64,000 nucleotides of DNA from Spirosoma radiotolerans (GCF_000974425.1 NZ_CP010429.1:2046001-2110000); one strand, 5' to 3'. Numbered from the stretch's first letter, positions 7,140-16,605 are shown. Numbers and translations: made by a program. The notes: generated by a model from the letters alone, not told the origin.

Positions 7140-9323
7140 ATGACTTCCCAACATCTTTCCCGGCGAGCGTTTATTCGTCGTACGACGGTATCGGGAGCCG
7201 CCTTATGGCTTGGTCTATCAACAGAAGGGCCGTCGGTACTTATCGCCCAGACGAATGCAGTACCCTTCTCACCCGTAAACTTTAGCCCCTATCTTCAGAT
7301 CGACTCCGCGGGCATGATTACCCTGTTTAATCCCAAACCTGAACTGGGGCAGGGCACGTTTCAGTCCTTACCCGCATTAATTTGTGAGGAACTGGAGGTG
7401 CCATTGGATCAGGTCAACATTGTCCATGCCAACGGCGAGAAAATCTTTGGCGATAGTCAATTTTCGGCGGGCAGCATGTCGGTAAAATCCTTGTATACCG
7501 TTCTGCGAACCGTTGGCGCTGCGGCCAGCCAGATGCTGCTGACAGCGGCCAGCCAGCGGTGGGCCGTTTCGATTGAAACCTGTTACGCGCAGCACGGAAG
7601 GGTCGTTCATCGGCCAACGGGTCGGCAGCTCACCTACGGTGAGCTGGCTGGGGAAGCTTCCCGGTTGGCTGTTCCTCAAACGCCCCCCCTAAAAGATCCC
7701 GGTACATTTACGCTAATCGGCAAATCCGTACCCAGACCCGATGTGCCAGCCAAAACGAGGGGAGAGACCGTATTTGGCATCGATATCGACTTACCTGGGA
7801 TGCTTTATGCATCCATTGAACGTTGTCCGGTAATCGGCGGTAAATTGATGAACGTTGACGCGAGCAAAGCCCTGGAGATGCCGGGTGTAGAAGGCGTTTT
7901 TCCCGTCAAACGCAGTCTGGGCCGGTATGACTATATGGGCGTCGGCGTTGTTGCCCGATCGTATTGGGCCGCCTTACAGGCTCGCAAAGCGCTAATGATC
8001 GACTGGGATATTCAGGGATTGAACACCTTTACCAGCACAGAGTTTGAGAACACCCTGCGCGCCCTGAAAACTCAACCCGGTCTGGCGATCAACCCCGTGG
8101 GCGATTTCGAAACAACTTACGCCCAGGCTCCCCGGCAGCTGGAAGCGTTTTATGAAACGCCCATGGTTGCCCATTCACCCATGGAGCCCATGAACTGCGT
8201 GGCCCGCTGGTCAGGTGAGCAGGTCGAAATCTGGGTGTCAACCCAGGTACCGGGTGCACTGACCGGCAGTGGTCCTTCGTTTATGGTCGATTTGCCCAAA
8301 ACCCTGGGTATCCCGGCCGAAAACATCACCCTGCATACCCAGTTTTGTGGCGGGGGCTTTGGCCGCCGGTTATACCTGGATTTTATCGTGGAAGCCATTG
8401 AGCTAGCCAAGCTGACGGGGAAAGCCGTCAAATCCGTCTGGACCAGGGAAGACACGACCCAGCAGGGACCTTATCGGCCCATGACGTTTTCAGCGATGAA
8501 AGCGGGGCTATCAACCGAGGGGAAGGTCCTGGCTTTTCAGCACACGATTATTGCTCCTTCCATTGCCGAATCGCTGAGTAGTGCCTTTGATCCCACAAAA
8601 CTGGACGGCCGCATGAGTGAGGGCGTCAGTGATCAGGCCTATGAGATAGGGGCCATGAAGAATACCTACGTGCGGGCGGATACGCATATTCCACTGGGTT
8701 CGTGGCGATCGGTGACCTCCTCGACCACTGCTTTTGCTCACGAGTGTTTTATCGATGAGCTGGCGCATCAGGCTGGGAAAGACCCGCTGGCATTTCGCCT
8801 GGCCATGCTGACCAAAGCCTCGGATACCAAACGGATGCTGCTCAAACTTCAAGACGTTTCGGACTGGAGCAAGCCGCTTCCAGCCGGAAGAGCCCGGGGT
8901 GTGGCTCAGTGGGCATTTTTTGCGGGTCTGTGCGGGCAAGTCGTCGAGGTATCCCGTCAGCCGGATGGCCAGATAAAGGTTGACAAGGTGGTGGCTGTCA
9001 TTGATCTGGGTACAGTTGTTCATCCCGACAACGTAAAAAATCAGGTGGAAGGCGCGATTGTCATGGCCCTGACGGCGGCTACCAAACCCGGGATTACCTT
9101 CGTGGGCGGGAAGGTAGTGCAAAGCAATTTTCATGATAGTCCCGTCCTGCGGATGAACGAGATGCCTCGCATCGAGGTGCATATCCTGGCGGATGGCGGT
9201 CCCATGAAAGGCGTAGGGGAGCCCGGTTTACCCCCACTGGCGCCAGCGCTGGGCAATGCCTTATTTGCCTTGACGGGCAAACGGCTTCGTCAGCTTCCCA
9301 TTGACCTAGCCAGCATGGGCTAA
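7140..9323 (+). CDS. Molybdopterin-binding subunit of a molybdenum hydroxylase (IorB-like), Tat-exported
   Basis: 727 aa from ATG 7140. The longer reading from 7014 overlaps the 2Fe-2S gene in another frame and is rejected. The N-terminus carries a twin-arginine signal (SRRAFIRR) followed by a hydrophobic stretch (VSGAALWLGLS). The body matches the aldehyde oxidase/xanthine dehydrogenase molybdopterin domain: an early cofactor-loop segment FNPKPELGQGTFQS, the central FCGGGFGRR loop, and the late GVGEPGLPPLAPALGNA with the conserved active-site Glu. The likely reaction is oxidation of an aldehyde or N-heterocycle in the periplasm. It pairs with the upstream 2Fe-2S subunit. No cytochrome or FAD subunit is nearby, so the electron acceptor is unknown. 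Confidence 0.93.
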   Translation: MTSQHLSRRAFIRRTTVSGAALWLGLSTEGPSVLIAQTNAVPFSPVNFSPYLQIDSAGMITLFNPKPELGQGTFQSLPALICEELEVPLDQVNIVHANGEKIFGDSQFSAGSMSVKSLYTVLRTVGAAASQMLLTAASQRWAVSIETCYAQHGRVVHRPTGRQLTYGELAGEASRLAVPQTPPLKDPGTFTLIGKSVPRPDVPAKTRGETVFGIDIDLPGMLYASIERCPVIGGKLMNVDASKALEMPGVEGVFPVKRSLGRYDYMGVGVVARSYWAALQARKALMIDWDIQGLNTFTSTEFENTLRALKTQPGLAINPVGDFETTYAQAPRQLEAFYETPMVAHSPMEPMNCVARWSGEQVEIWVSTQVPGALTGSGPSFMVDLPKTLGIPAENITLHTQFCGGGFGRRLYLDFIVEAIELAKLTGKAVKSVWTREDTTQQGPYRPMTFSAMKAGLSTEGKVLAFQHTIIAPSIAESLSSAFDPTKLDGRMSEGVSDQAYEIGAMKNTYVRADTHIPLGSWRSVTSSTTAFAHECFIDELAHQAGKDPLAFRLAMLTKASDTKRMLLKLQDVSDWSKPLPAGRARGVAQWAFFAGLCGQVVEVSRQPDGQIKVDKVVAVIDLGTVVHPDNVKNQVEGAIVMALTAATKPGITFVGGKVVQSNFHDSPVLRMNEMPRIEVHILADGGPMKGVGEPGLPPLAPALGNALFALTGKRLRQLPIDLASMG

Positions 9324-9371
9324 ACCGTCTAATCGACCAGCCATTTTGTTGGTTCCAATCATTCGATTGCC

Positions 9372-10394
9372 ATGAACGTATTAGTAACAGGTGTATCCGG
9401 TTTTCTGGGTTCGCATACGACCATCCAACTACTGGAAAAAGGGTATCAGGTGGTAGGTACCCTACGGGACATAAGGCGCGCCAACGACATACGGGCCATC
9501 ATTGGCCAACACACGAAAAACATCAATCAGCTGACGTTTGCAGAAGCGGATCTGACCGATCCGGCGGTATGGGATGAGCTGGTAGAGGGAGCTGACTTTG
9601 TGCAGCATATTGCCTCCCCCTTCCCGCATGGTGAACCAGCTCATGAAGCGGATGTCATCATGCCCGCGAAAGAAGGTACGCTAGCCATTCTCAAAGCCGC
9701 TTCGAAGCATCAGCTAAAACGGGTCGTGCTGACATCGGCTATTGGTGCATCATTCTACGGTAAGCCAAAGGGCCAACAGAGCGGTGTATTCGATGAAATG
9801 GTTTGGACCGATGAAACGAACCGGGCGGATACGACAGCGTATTACCGGAGTAAAACCATCGCGGAAAAAGCCGCCTGGGCGTTTATGGAGCAGGATACCA
9901 GTGGGTTGGAACTAACGACGGTGTTACCTGGCGCGCTGCTAGGACCCGTGTTGGAGAAAGATTATGGCCATACCCCTGAAATCATCTTGAACTTGCTGAA
10001 AGGTAGTGTACCTGCCATTCCCGGGGTGGGGTTTGATTTAGCTGATGTGCGTTCAGTAGCCGATTTGCTTCTTCGAGCAATGGAGTTCCCCCAGGCCGCT
10101 GGCCAACGATTTCTGGGCACAGCTGGTTACCTTTCGTTTCGACAAATCGCAGCACTATTAAAAGAAAACTACCCAGACCGAAAAATTCCTACCGGTACTG
10201 TTCCCAACTGGCTACTACGGCTTTTAGGCCGGTTTGATCCATCGTTAGCGGCAGTCATTGTTGATCTGGACAAGGTACGCCAGGGAGACAGCACCAAAGC
10301 CAGGCAGTTGCTCAATTGGCAACCCATTGACAGTAGAGAAGCGGTGTTATCCTGTGCAGAAAGTATGTTTCGAGTCGGACTTATGCCAAAATAA
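9372..10394 (+). CDS. NAD-dependent epimerase/aldehyde-reductase-like extended SDR
   Basis: 340 aa. The N-terminal Rossmann motif is VTGVSGFLGSH (from residue 5), a Ser/Thr-rich active-site strand lies near 120, and the YxxxK pair is at Tyr157/Lys161. The family includes dihydroflavonol-4-reductases, cinnamoyl-CoA reductases and yeast-type NADPH methylglyoxal/aldehyde reductases. It closes the operon 48 bases after the molybdenum hydroxylase, so it may reduce what that enzyme oxidises or process a shared carbonyl substrate; this is inference. The substrate is not predictable from sequence. Confidence 0.9.
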   Translation: MNVLVTGVSGFLGSHTTIQLLEKGYQVVGTLRDIRRANDIRAIIGQHTKNINQLTFAEADLTDPAVWDELVEGADFVQHIASPFPHGEPAHEADVIMPAKEGTLAILKAASKHQLKRVVLTSAIGASFYGKPKGQQSGVFDEMVWTDETNRADTTAYYRSKTIAEKAAWAFMEQDTSGLELTTVLPGALLGPVLEKDYGHTPEIILNLLKGSVPAIPGVGFDLADVRSVADLLLRAMEFPQAAGQRFLGTAGYLSFRQIAALLKENYPDRKIPTGTVPNWLLRLLGRFDPSLAAVIVDLDKVRQGDSTKARQLLNWQPIDSREAVLSCAESMFRVGLMPK

Positions 10395-10483
10395 AGCGTC
10401 TGGTTCCCGGGCTTTAATTTGGCATATACCATATAAATAAGTAATTCTTAACAAACCCTCCCGATTGAGACAGAGAAGTGGCT

Positions 10484-10645
10484 ATGAACAAGCACTGTAA
10501 TGGAGTATTTGACTGGCCGACCTGTGTCACTACCAGTCAACGACAATTTGTCATTTCTAAAGAGGAATTACAGGCGAATTTCGTCTCTCGCATTGACCAG
10601 ACCTTATTGCTATGGCGGAAAAAAGAGAACGTGACAATTCAATAA
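10484..10645 (+). CDS. Possible small protein of 53 aa, unknown
   Basis: An open frame from ATG 10484 to TAA 10643-10645 reads as plausible protein (QRQFVISKEELQANFVSRID near the middle, then LLLWRKKEN). A purine-rich AGAGAAG lies about 8 bases before the ATG. It fills the otherwise unexplained 440-base gap between the convergent genes ending at 10394 and 10835. There is no recognised family. It could be a remnant of a longer gene or chance. Confidence 0.3.
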   Translation: MNKHCNGVFDWPTCVTTSQRQFVISKEELQANFVSRIDQTLLLWRKKENVTIQ

Positions 10646-10755
10646 TCGCACGGCAACCGCCAGCCGTCGGCAACTCGAGTGGCTCACGCAAACCACGTTG
10701 GTTCTGGCCACTTTAATTTGACGACGTATACTTAGCTAAAATTACAGTAACCGGC

Positions 10756-10820
10756 AAGCTGTCCAGCGTGTGTCATGATTTTGAGACAATTCGACAATCA
10801 TAACACGCGCTGGACAGCTT
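10756..10820. terminator. Long inverted repeat between convergent genes, candidate bidirectional terminator
   Basis: Arms of 25 bases (10756-10780 and 10796-10820; outer part AAGCTGTCCAGCG) are separated by 15 bases and pair with about four mismatches. The structure ends 15 bases beyond the stop codon of the leftward gene at 10835-11767. No long T-tract is present, so function as a terminator is inferred from position. Confidence 0.5.
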
Positions 10821-10834
10821 ACTTAAGGCATAAC

Positions 10835-11767
10835 TCACCGTTGTTGAAACCACGCAGCTGTAGCCCTAATACCCTCTTCATAGGAAGTCGGGGTATAATT
10901 AAACGCCCGTTCGAATTTGGAGGAATCAAACTGAAAAGCAAACTCGTCCTGATAATTCATCTCGTAGGCTTCCTTCATAAACGGATTGAACCAACCAATG
11001 ACCTTCAGCACCCATTTGGGCAACACAAACAGCTTGTTGGATGTGTTCATGGCACGAGCCGACAGCTGGACAAACTCACGGCCGGTCAGGGCGGGTTGAG
11101 GAGTAGGTAAGTGCCAAATCTGACCAACGGCCTCGCCACGGGTGGCCAGCAAGTATAAAGCCTCTGCCGCGTCGGGCGTGTAATTGAACGAGCGGGGTAC
11201 GTTGGCGTTGATAGGCCACTGCGCTCGGTTGCCTTTTTTCAGGTTGCTGAAAACGTAGATGCCGGGGGCGCTGTTGTCGGTCACGCCCGGCCCGTAAAAG
11301 TCCACCGCGCGCGCAATAAGGGCCTGAACCCTACCCGCCTGCATCGCCTGCTGAAGCATCGTTGCCACCTCAGCGCGTACTTTACCTTTTCGACTGCTTG
11401 GGCGATAGGGCGTTTCTTCCGTAATTGGCCCATTCACCCGGCCATACATATATACGTCGTCAAAAAAAATGAGTTTAGCGTTCGTGGCCTGGCAGGCGGC
11501 TATGGTGTTCTGCATAATGACGGGCCAATCACGCTGCCAGACATCGGCGTTGTATTCGATGCCAATAAGCAGATACACGACGTCTGAACCGGCAACGGCT
11601 TGGATCAGTTCGTCGCGGTTGAGCGCACTGGCCGCTGCGGTTTCGGCCCCGGCAACAGCTTTGGGTTTGCGGGAAACCAGTCGGATGGTCTGCTGATTAG
11701 CTTGCAGAACGGGGATCAGGGCATTGGCGATGGTGCCATTGGCACCGATAAGTGTATGTAAGGCCAT
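10835..11767 (-). CDS. NAD(P)-binding epimerase / NmrA-like oxidoreductase
   Basis: 310 aa from ATG 11767, chosen because the Rossmann motif begins immediately (ALHTLIGANGTIANALIPVL). The unusual GANGTIA loop, DVVYLLIG and FFDDVYMYG match NAD-dependent epimerase/dehydratase proteins of the extended SDR type. The active-site Tyr is in VYMYG; the usual Lys four residues on is not evident, so catalytic competence as a classical SDR is uncertain. It is divergent from an AraC-family gene starting 85 bases away at 11853, a common enzyme-regulator pairing. Substrate unknown. Confidence 0.88.
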   Translation of the reverse strand: MALHTLIGANGTIANALIPVLQANQQTIRLVSRKPKAVAGAETAAASALNRDELIQAVAGSDVVYLLIGIEYNADVWQRDWPVIMQNTIAACQATNAKLIFFDDVYMYGRVNGPITEETPYRPSSRKGKVRAEVATMLQQAMQAGRVQALIARAVDFYGPGVTDNSAPGIYVFSNLKKGNRAQWPINANVPRSFNYTPDAAEALYLLATRGEAVGQIWHLPTPQPALTGREFVQLSARAMNTSNKLFVLPKWVLKVIGWFNPFMKEAYEMNYQDEFAFQFDSSKFERAFNYTPTSYEEGIRATAAWFQQR

Positions 11768-11852
11768 CTGTAAAATTTGTTTGATTGATGGGCCAAAGTT
11801 CGGTTGCTGGCTACGGGCAGGCTTGTACGAAAACGAAATACATAGATTGTAT

Positions 11853-12695
11853 ATGAAGGAAAACACTCAGACAATAGCGCAAACCTTTGTGGCGCCTGAA
11901 CGGCTGACGGAGGTATTCAGGCATATCTATTACATGAAGCATCCTAGTGAAGCTGCCCGGCAGCAACTTCAGTTGTTTCCCCATTACGAGATGATGCTGG
12001 TGTTTAATTTTGGGCCGTCCCTATCGGTTTCCGTCGCCGATGATACCTCGCTGGTGGAGCGGGTGGCCGTACTGGGGCCATTAGACCGTGTATTAACTTA
12101 CGAATTGTTGCCAGACGCGGAGGTTATGGTCGTCGTATTTACCCTGAACGGGTTTTACCGGCTGCTGGGCAAACCAATTCACACGCTACGAACCGAAACG
12201 GAAAACCAGGTGGCCGTTCCACTAACCGAACCAACGTACCTGGACTTGTGGGAAAATCTGGCTCAACTACCATCCATTGCCGACCGGGCCGAGTTACTAA
12301 TGACTTATATCCAGGTGCATGTGGCCCCTGAGGACACGGCTGCGTTGCTCAATGAGGTTTCGCTATTCGCTAATCTGGCGATTGATCCGGTCAAGACCAT
12401 TGCCAAAAATCGTCACCTATCACCCCGGTCGGTCCAACTCCGGCTACAAACTATTGTGGGCTTTTCCGCTAAAGAGATGGCCCGATTTATTCGGTTCAAA
12501 AACGTGATCGCTCAACTGGTAAAGGAGCACCCTACACTACCTGATTGGGCCGATCTGGTGGTCCTGCATGGCTACCACGATCAGCCCCACCTCATTCGGG
12601 ATTTTCAGCGCTACCTGGGTCTCAGTCCGACCGACTTTGTCAAGCAATTGGCCGAGCAACCCATCTGTATTACGCAGCCCGGTAAGCACTATTGA
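11853..12695 (+). CDS. AraC-family transcriptional regulator
   Basis: 280 aa from ATG 11853; a longer in-frame reading to 11724 overlaps the divergent gene and is not favoured. The N-terminal half resembles the sensor domain typical of Bacteroidota AraC proteins (LQLFPHYEMMLVFNFG). The C-terminal HTH region carries LSPRSVQLRLQTIVGFSAKE and the signature GYHDQPHLIRDFQRYLGLSP. It probably controls the divergent epimerase at 10835-11767 through the 85-base intergenic region, which shows no obvious palindrome. Confidence 0.9.
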   Translation: MKENTQTIAQTFVAPERLTEVFRHIYYMKHPSEAARQQLQLFPHYEMMLVFNFGPSLSVSVADDTSLVERVAVLGPLDRVLTYELLPDAEVMVVVFTLNGFYRLLGKPIHTLRTETENQVAVPLTEPTYLDLWENLAQLPSIADRAELLMTYIQVHVAPEDTAALLNEVSLFANLAIDPVKTIAKNRHLSPRSVQLRLQTIVGFSAKEMARFIRFKNVIAQLVKEHPTLPDWADLVVLHGYHDQPHLIRDFQRYLGLSPTDFVKQLAEQPICITQPGKHY

Positions 12696-12890
12696 ATACT
12701 GTATGCGACGGATGGCGTTGGACAGATAGTGAAAATCAATGTCTCTTTAAATCCTCCAATGCAGGACAGGTAGGCATGCCAGGAGTTGGCCTCTGTCTGG
12801 GCTTTACTAGAAATGCGGTCCCAGACAAGAGGATTTGTAAGTAGGTTAACCTACGACGCTTCTTTTCTAACAGATCGGTTATCGCTACAT

Positions 12891-14063
12891 ATGCGCTCTT
12901 TGGCCCTGAAGATCTGGATTGGATTAAGCATCAGTCTAAGCTTGCTTACCTGTGTGGATCCTATCGATGCCCCTATCGATAGTTCGCTCAATGTCTTAAT
13001 TGTGGAGGCCACTCTGACTGATAAAGCCGAGCCCCAACTTATTCGACTTACGCGCTCCCAAGCTGACCGGCTCACGGGCCGATTCGGCACTGTGCCCATT
13101 ACCAAAGCCACCGTGCAGATACTTGTGGATTCGGCACAGGTTGTCAGGGCCGAAGAAACCACTGATGGTCGCTATCAGCTGCCGGCTGACTTCAGGGCCA
13201 ACGTCGATCATGTGTATCAACTTCAGTTCACCCTCTCAGATGGTACCCACTATCAATCAACCCCGGAACCATTACTGCCAGTGGCTCCAATCGGTCAGCT
13301 ACGTGCCCAGTTTAATCCTGCTAGTTTAACTTCCACCGAACGATTGAATAATACTTATTCGGCTGCTCATGATTTCTACGTGGACTTTACCGATCCGGCC
13401 CATCAAGCCAATTATTACCGCTGGGACTGGATTGATTGGGAAAGTCAGCCCTGGTGCCGCACCTGCAGCCAGGGACTCTACCAGGTCCGGGATGCGCAAG
13501 GGGCCCTACTGGAAGACTGTGTGCCGGCAAATTCCAATTTTTTCACCGCTACCTTTGATTACCCGTGTCGAACGCTCTGTTGGGAGATTCTCTATAGTCA
13601 TGACTTAATGCTATTCCAGGATGCCTATACCAATGGCCAGTCGGTTAAAAGCCTGCTGGTGGGCCGGGTACCTCTGTATTCAACCGATCCCTGCTTAGTG
13701 GAGATTCGACAAAGTTCGCTAACCAAACAGGCCTACGAATACGTCAATCAGTTGGATCAGCAGACCCAGCACTCAGGCGGAGTGGCGGCTGGTCAGCCTG
13801 CACTGTTAGTGGGCAATGTGAGGAATGTGGCGAAGCCCAATGAGGTGGTGGTGGGTTATTTCACCGTGTCCAGCGTCTCCTCGGTTCGGTATTGGTTAAG
13901 CCGAAGCGATGCGAGCAGTATAGCTCCTGGCTTATTTGAGGCACTCAACGGCCGAGGTCCGGTCGATGAACCGGCATCGAATCTGGCTGGACGTCCGCCA
14001 ACGGCGGTGTGTGTGGCTAGTGATAGCCGCACCCCGAATAAACCCCAAGGTTGGCGAGATTAA
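12891..14063 (+). CDS. DUF4249-type outer-membrane lipoprotein
   Basis: 390 aa from ATG 12891. The signal peptide ends in a lipobox-like LLTC, so Cys about 20 would be lipidated. The following sequence (VEATLTDKAEPQLIRLTRS) and the IDSAQV...DGRYQL pattern match DUF4249, a Bacteroidota family of surface lipoproteins usually encoded next to a TonB-dependent receptor. Six Cys residues in the middle (WCRTCSQG, CVPAN, CRTLCW) suggest disulfides. Here no receptor gene is adjacent, so it is an orphan member. The exact function of the family is unknown. Confidence 0.82.
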   Translation: MRSLALKIWIGLSISLSLLTCVDPIDAPIDSSLNVLIVEATLTDKAEPQLIRLTRSQADRLTGRFGTVPITKATVQILVDSAQVVRAEETTDGRYQLPADFRANVDHVYQLQFTLSDGTHYQSTPEPLLPVAPIGQLRAQFNPASLTSTERLNNTYSAAHDFYVDFTDPAHQANYYRWDWIDWESQPWCRTCSQGLYQVRDAQGALLEDCVPANSNFFTATFDYPCRTLCWEILYSHDLMLFQDAYTNGQSVKSLLVGRVPLYSTDPCLVEIRQSSLTKQAYEYVNQLDQQTQHSGGVAAGQPALLVGNVRNVAKPNEVVVGYFTVSSVSSVRYWLSRSDASSIAPGLFEALNGRGPVDEPASNLAGRPPTAVCVASDSRTPNKPQGWRD

Positions 14064-14320
14064 TCTATAACGAATTTTCGTAAAAACGCTTCCGTTTAAG
14101 ACAGTTGGACGATTAATTGGACGACCATTTTTAATAACTGTCAACAACGATCCGTAGCATACGAGTGCTGAGAAATCGGGATGAATTAGCAACTTATTCC
14201 AACTTTCACCCGGCAAGCCGGTTAAACTAACGTAAAGGCTGCTAGAAAGGAGTAGGCAGAACAAGTTTTCTGTCAATGGACCGTCTCCAGGGATTGTACT
14301 AGTAGCAAACTTTTTTGACG

Positions 14321-15229
14321 ATGCCCTCAGGACTCTTTGCTTTATTAGATGATATCTCGGCGCTAGTAAAAAGTAGTGCCGCCACATTAGATGATGTACC
14401 TTCTCAAATAGCCAAAACAACCGGGAAAGTGTCAGGCATTGTCATTGATGATACGGCCGTTACACCCAAATATGTTGTTGGGCTCGACCCATCGCGGGAG
14501 CTGGCTATTATCTACCAGATTGCCAAAAAATCGCTGATCAATAAACTCCTCCTATTAAGTCCGGCTGCCTTATTGCTTGGCTACTTTGCCCCTTGGGCGA
14601 TTACCCCAATTTTAATGGTAGGTGGTGCTTATTTATGTTTTGAGGGCTACGAAAAGGTTCATTCCCTGTTTAGCCCCCACGATGGGAACATGAAGCAAAA
14701 ATCACTAAAAGAGATCACCCCCGAAGAACTGGAGCAGCAACGAGTGGGTAGTGCGGTTCGCACGGATATTATTCTGTCGGCCGAAATTATGGCCATTGCT
14801 TATAGCCAGGTAACCGGCCAGGCGATGGTGAACCAGATTGTTGTCATGGTGGCGGTGGCCGTTTTTATCACAGTGGCCGTCTATGGGTTTGTTGGCCTAA
14901 TTGTTAAAGCGGATGATATAGGGCTACATTTGGCTGGCCATGAATACCCTCCTGCTACCCAGAAAGTAGGCCGTAGCATAGTAAAGTTTATGCCGCATTT
15001 CTTGAGTTGGCTGGGCTATGTAGGTACAGCTGCCATGCTTTGGGTAGGTGCCGAAATCATTGCGCATGGCCTACCATTTACCGCTCATTTACTACATGAA
15101 TTAGAGCAGGGTTTGTCTTCTATGCCGATAGTTTCCTGGTTTGCTAAAGCGCTGGTCTGCGGAGTGGCCGGACTTATTATAGGGTTTGTCCTTGACCAAC
15201 TTGTGATGTTGGTCAAGAAGGCCTTTTGA
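14321..15229 (+). CDS. DUF808-family inner-membrane protein (YedI-like)
   Basis: 302 aa from ATG 14321 (a TTG six bases earlier is possible). The opening PSGLFALLDDISALVKSSAA and the segment KYVVGLDPSRELAIIYQIAK are hallmarks of the DUF808/YedI family. Four or more membrane segments are visible (about 80-110, 170-195, 235-260, 275-300). Function is unknown. The last codons contain a perfect 10-bp inverted repeat (CTTGACCAAC, 7 bases, GTTGGTCAAG at 15191-15217) that may also act at the RNA level. The gene stands alone between long non-coding gaps. Confidence 0.9.
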   Translation: MPSGLFALLDDISALVKSSAATLDDVPSQIAKTTGKVSGIVIDDTAVTPKYVVGLDPSRELAIIYQIAKKSLINKLLLLSPAALLLGYFAPWAITPILMVGGAYLCFEGYEKVHSLFSPHDGNMKQKSLKEITPEELEQQRVGSAVRTDIILSAEIMAIAYSQVTGQAMVNQIVVMVAVAVFITVAVYGFVGLIVKADDIGLHLAGHEYPPATQKVGRSIVKFMPHFLSWLGYVGTAAMLWVGAEIIAHGLPFTAHLLHELEQGLSSMPIVSWFAKALVCGVAGLIIGFVLDQLVMLVKKAF

Positions 15230-16161
15230 TAACTCAGATGCGTATGTAGCTGACTGCCTCTAACAGTCATTAAAAGCCAGCATTCATTTATTGAAGCGTT
15301 TTCGTGGACGAAAGCAAAGACATATCTTAAGTGATTAAGCTAACATTATTTTCAAGAAAAGCTGGTCGTTTGAAATTGTACATTTCCTCTACCATCAAAA
15401 ACTATTTCATTGTCAATACTGTCCTGATTAATAGGTTAGATAATCATTGTATTGGCTTACAGACTTATAGACAACCATCAATATGAGATGCGGTTCTGCT
15501 CTAGCCTATACCAAGTTGAGACGCCAAGAGCGGCAGAGAATAGGGGCGGTATAGTTTCTCCCAACCATCGGCTCCCTCATCAACCAGACCCTGAATTTAT
15601 CCGTGAGCAAACGAGTAGACTGGTATAGCCACGTCAATTGAGAGCCCATAAAGGGCTCTCAATTGACGTGGCTATACCAGCGCTGGAGAAAGTTGATTCG
15701 TCTGGACGCTTGGCTGGTCGCCTATAGTCTGAACATACCAATACCTTACGATAATAAAACCGCTTTTTCTAAACAAATACTTTAAACTGAAAGTCTTGAG
15801 GCTCTTGACCAGCGGACCACCACAATGGTCGATTTCGTAACAAACTGACTTCACCACGCTGGTCACCGGCTCTGTAGCAATCCGCCAAGCTTAATGACTA
15901 GATAATCAGCTATTTATATAGGACATCGTGCAGTTCCCCGGCTGCGGATAGCGGCTGGGGTACAGTCAATTTAGGGCAAAATCACCAGTCAACTGAATCC
16001 GAAATCCGCTGGTCAACTCTATTGGGGTGTCTACTAATAAGCCGGGCGAACAGTGGCACGGTCCATCTTTTAGATTCGTCCATATTCTCACTTTTTTAGT
16101 TCATTCTAAACTTTCTTATCAAACAAAAGTAGTGTTCTGACGAGTCGGCGGCTTGACAGGG
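15230..16161. other. Non-coding gap with one long perfect hairpin
   Basis: No gene could be supported here. Open frames are short and overlap on both strands without family signatures. The only distinct structure is the 61-base perfect inverted repeat at 15620-15680, listed separately. Confidence 0.5.
15620..15680. repeat. Perfect 28-bp inverted repeat with 5-base loop
   Basis: Arms at 15620-15647 and 15653-15680 are exact reverse complements (outer part CTGGTATAGCCACG, inner part TTGAGAGCCC), with loop ATAAA. It lies about 390 bases after the DUF808 gene and nearly 1 kb before the next well-supported gene. The perfect pairing implies recent origin or selection. It could be a terminator, a cruciform protein site or part of a decayed mobile element. 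Confidence 0.85.
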
Positions 16162-16428
16162 ATGGATCTCATACTACGTAAATTGCGTAAAGGAGTCGCC
16201 AGTACGGACCAGACGATGCTGATAGCGGCCGTTATCAGAGCCATAACGGGCAGCCGACAGAAGAGTAACCCGTCGGCTGCGGGGCAAGAAAGCGAAGGTG
16301 CTTGTCTTAGGAGACAGCAGGTATCTGTGAATCAGGTACAGGATGGGCAGTTATTTCTCAGTTGGAAGGGACAAACCATACAGATCGTGTTGAGGGGCTT
16401 GCCCCATACCGCAAACACGCCCTTCTGA
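16162..16428 (+). CDS. Hypothetical small protein, 88 aa
   Basis: ATG 16162 follows GACAGGG, which could serve as a weak ribosome-binding site. The frame is open for 88 codons and has a basic N-terminus (ILRKLRKG) and an amphipathic C-terminal half (DGQLFLSWKGQTIQIVL). No family is recognised. It lies 246 bases before the alcohol dehydrogenase. It may be a small gene or chance. Confidence 0.27.
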   Translation: MDLILRKLRKGVASTDQTMLIAAVIRAITGSRQKSNPSAAGQESEGACLRRQQVSVNQVQDGQLFLSWKGQTIQIVLRGLPHTANTPF

Positions 16429-16548
16429 TAACCCGGAAGCGTCAATTCGTAAGTGGGGACTTGTAGTGGAAATACCAGTTAAATGATGCTGCTCCTCTTT
16501 GACCGACCTATGTGGTAGGTAGCCAGCATGGCATTTCGATAGACCTGT

Positions 16549-16572
16549 TTAAGCACTGGCGCCAGTGCTTAA
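16549..16572. promoter_or_regulatory. Perfect 24-bp palindrome upstream of the alcohol dehydrogenase
   Basis: TTAAGCACTGGC followed directly by its reverse complement GCCAGTGCTTAA, with no loop. It sits 102 bases before the ATG at 16674. A loop-free palindrome of this length suits a protein-binding site better than a terminator. Confidence 0.5.
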
Positions 16573-16605
16573 GGTAGCCTCCATGCGGCATGACAACGAA
16601 TTGGG

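Noticed and set aside
15672..15866. 64-codon minus-strand frame
   Set aside because: It starts in gene-free DNA and ends in the perfect hairpin; no signal, family or ribosome-binding site.
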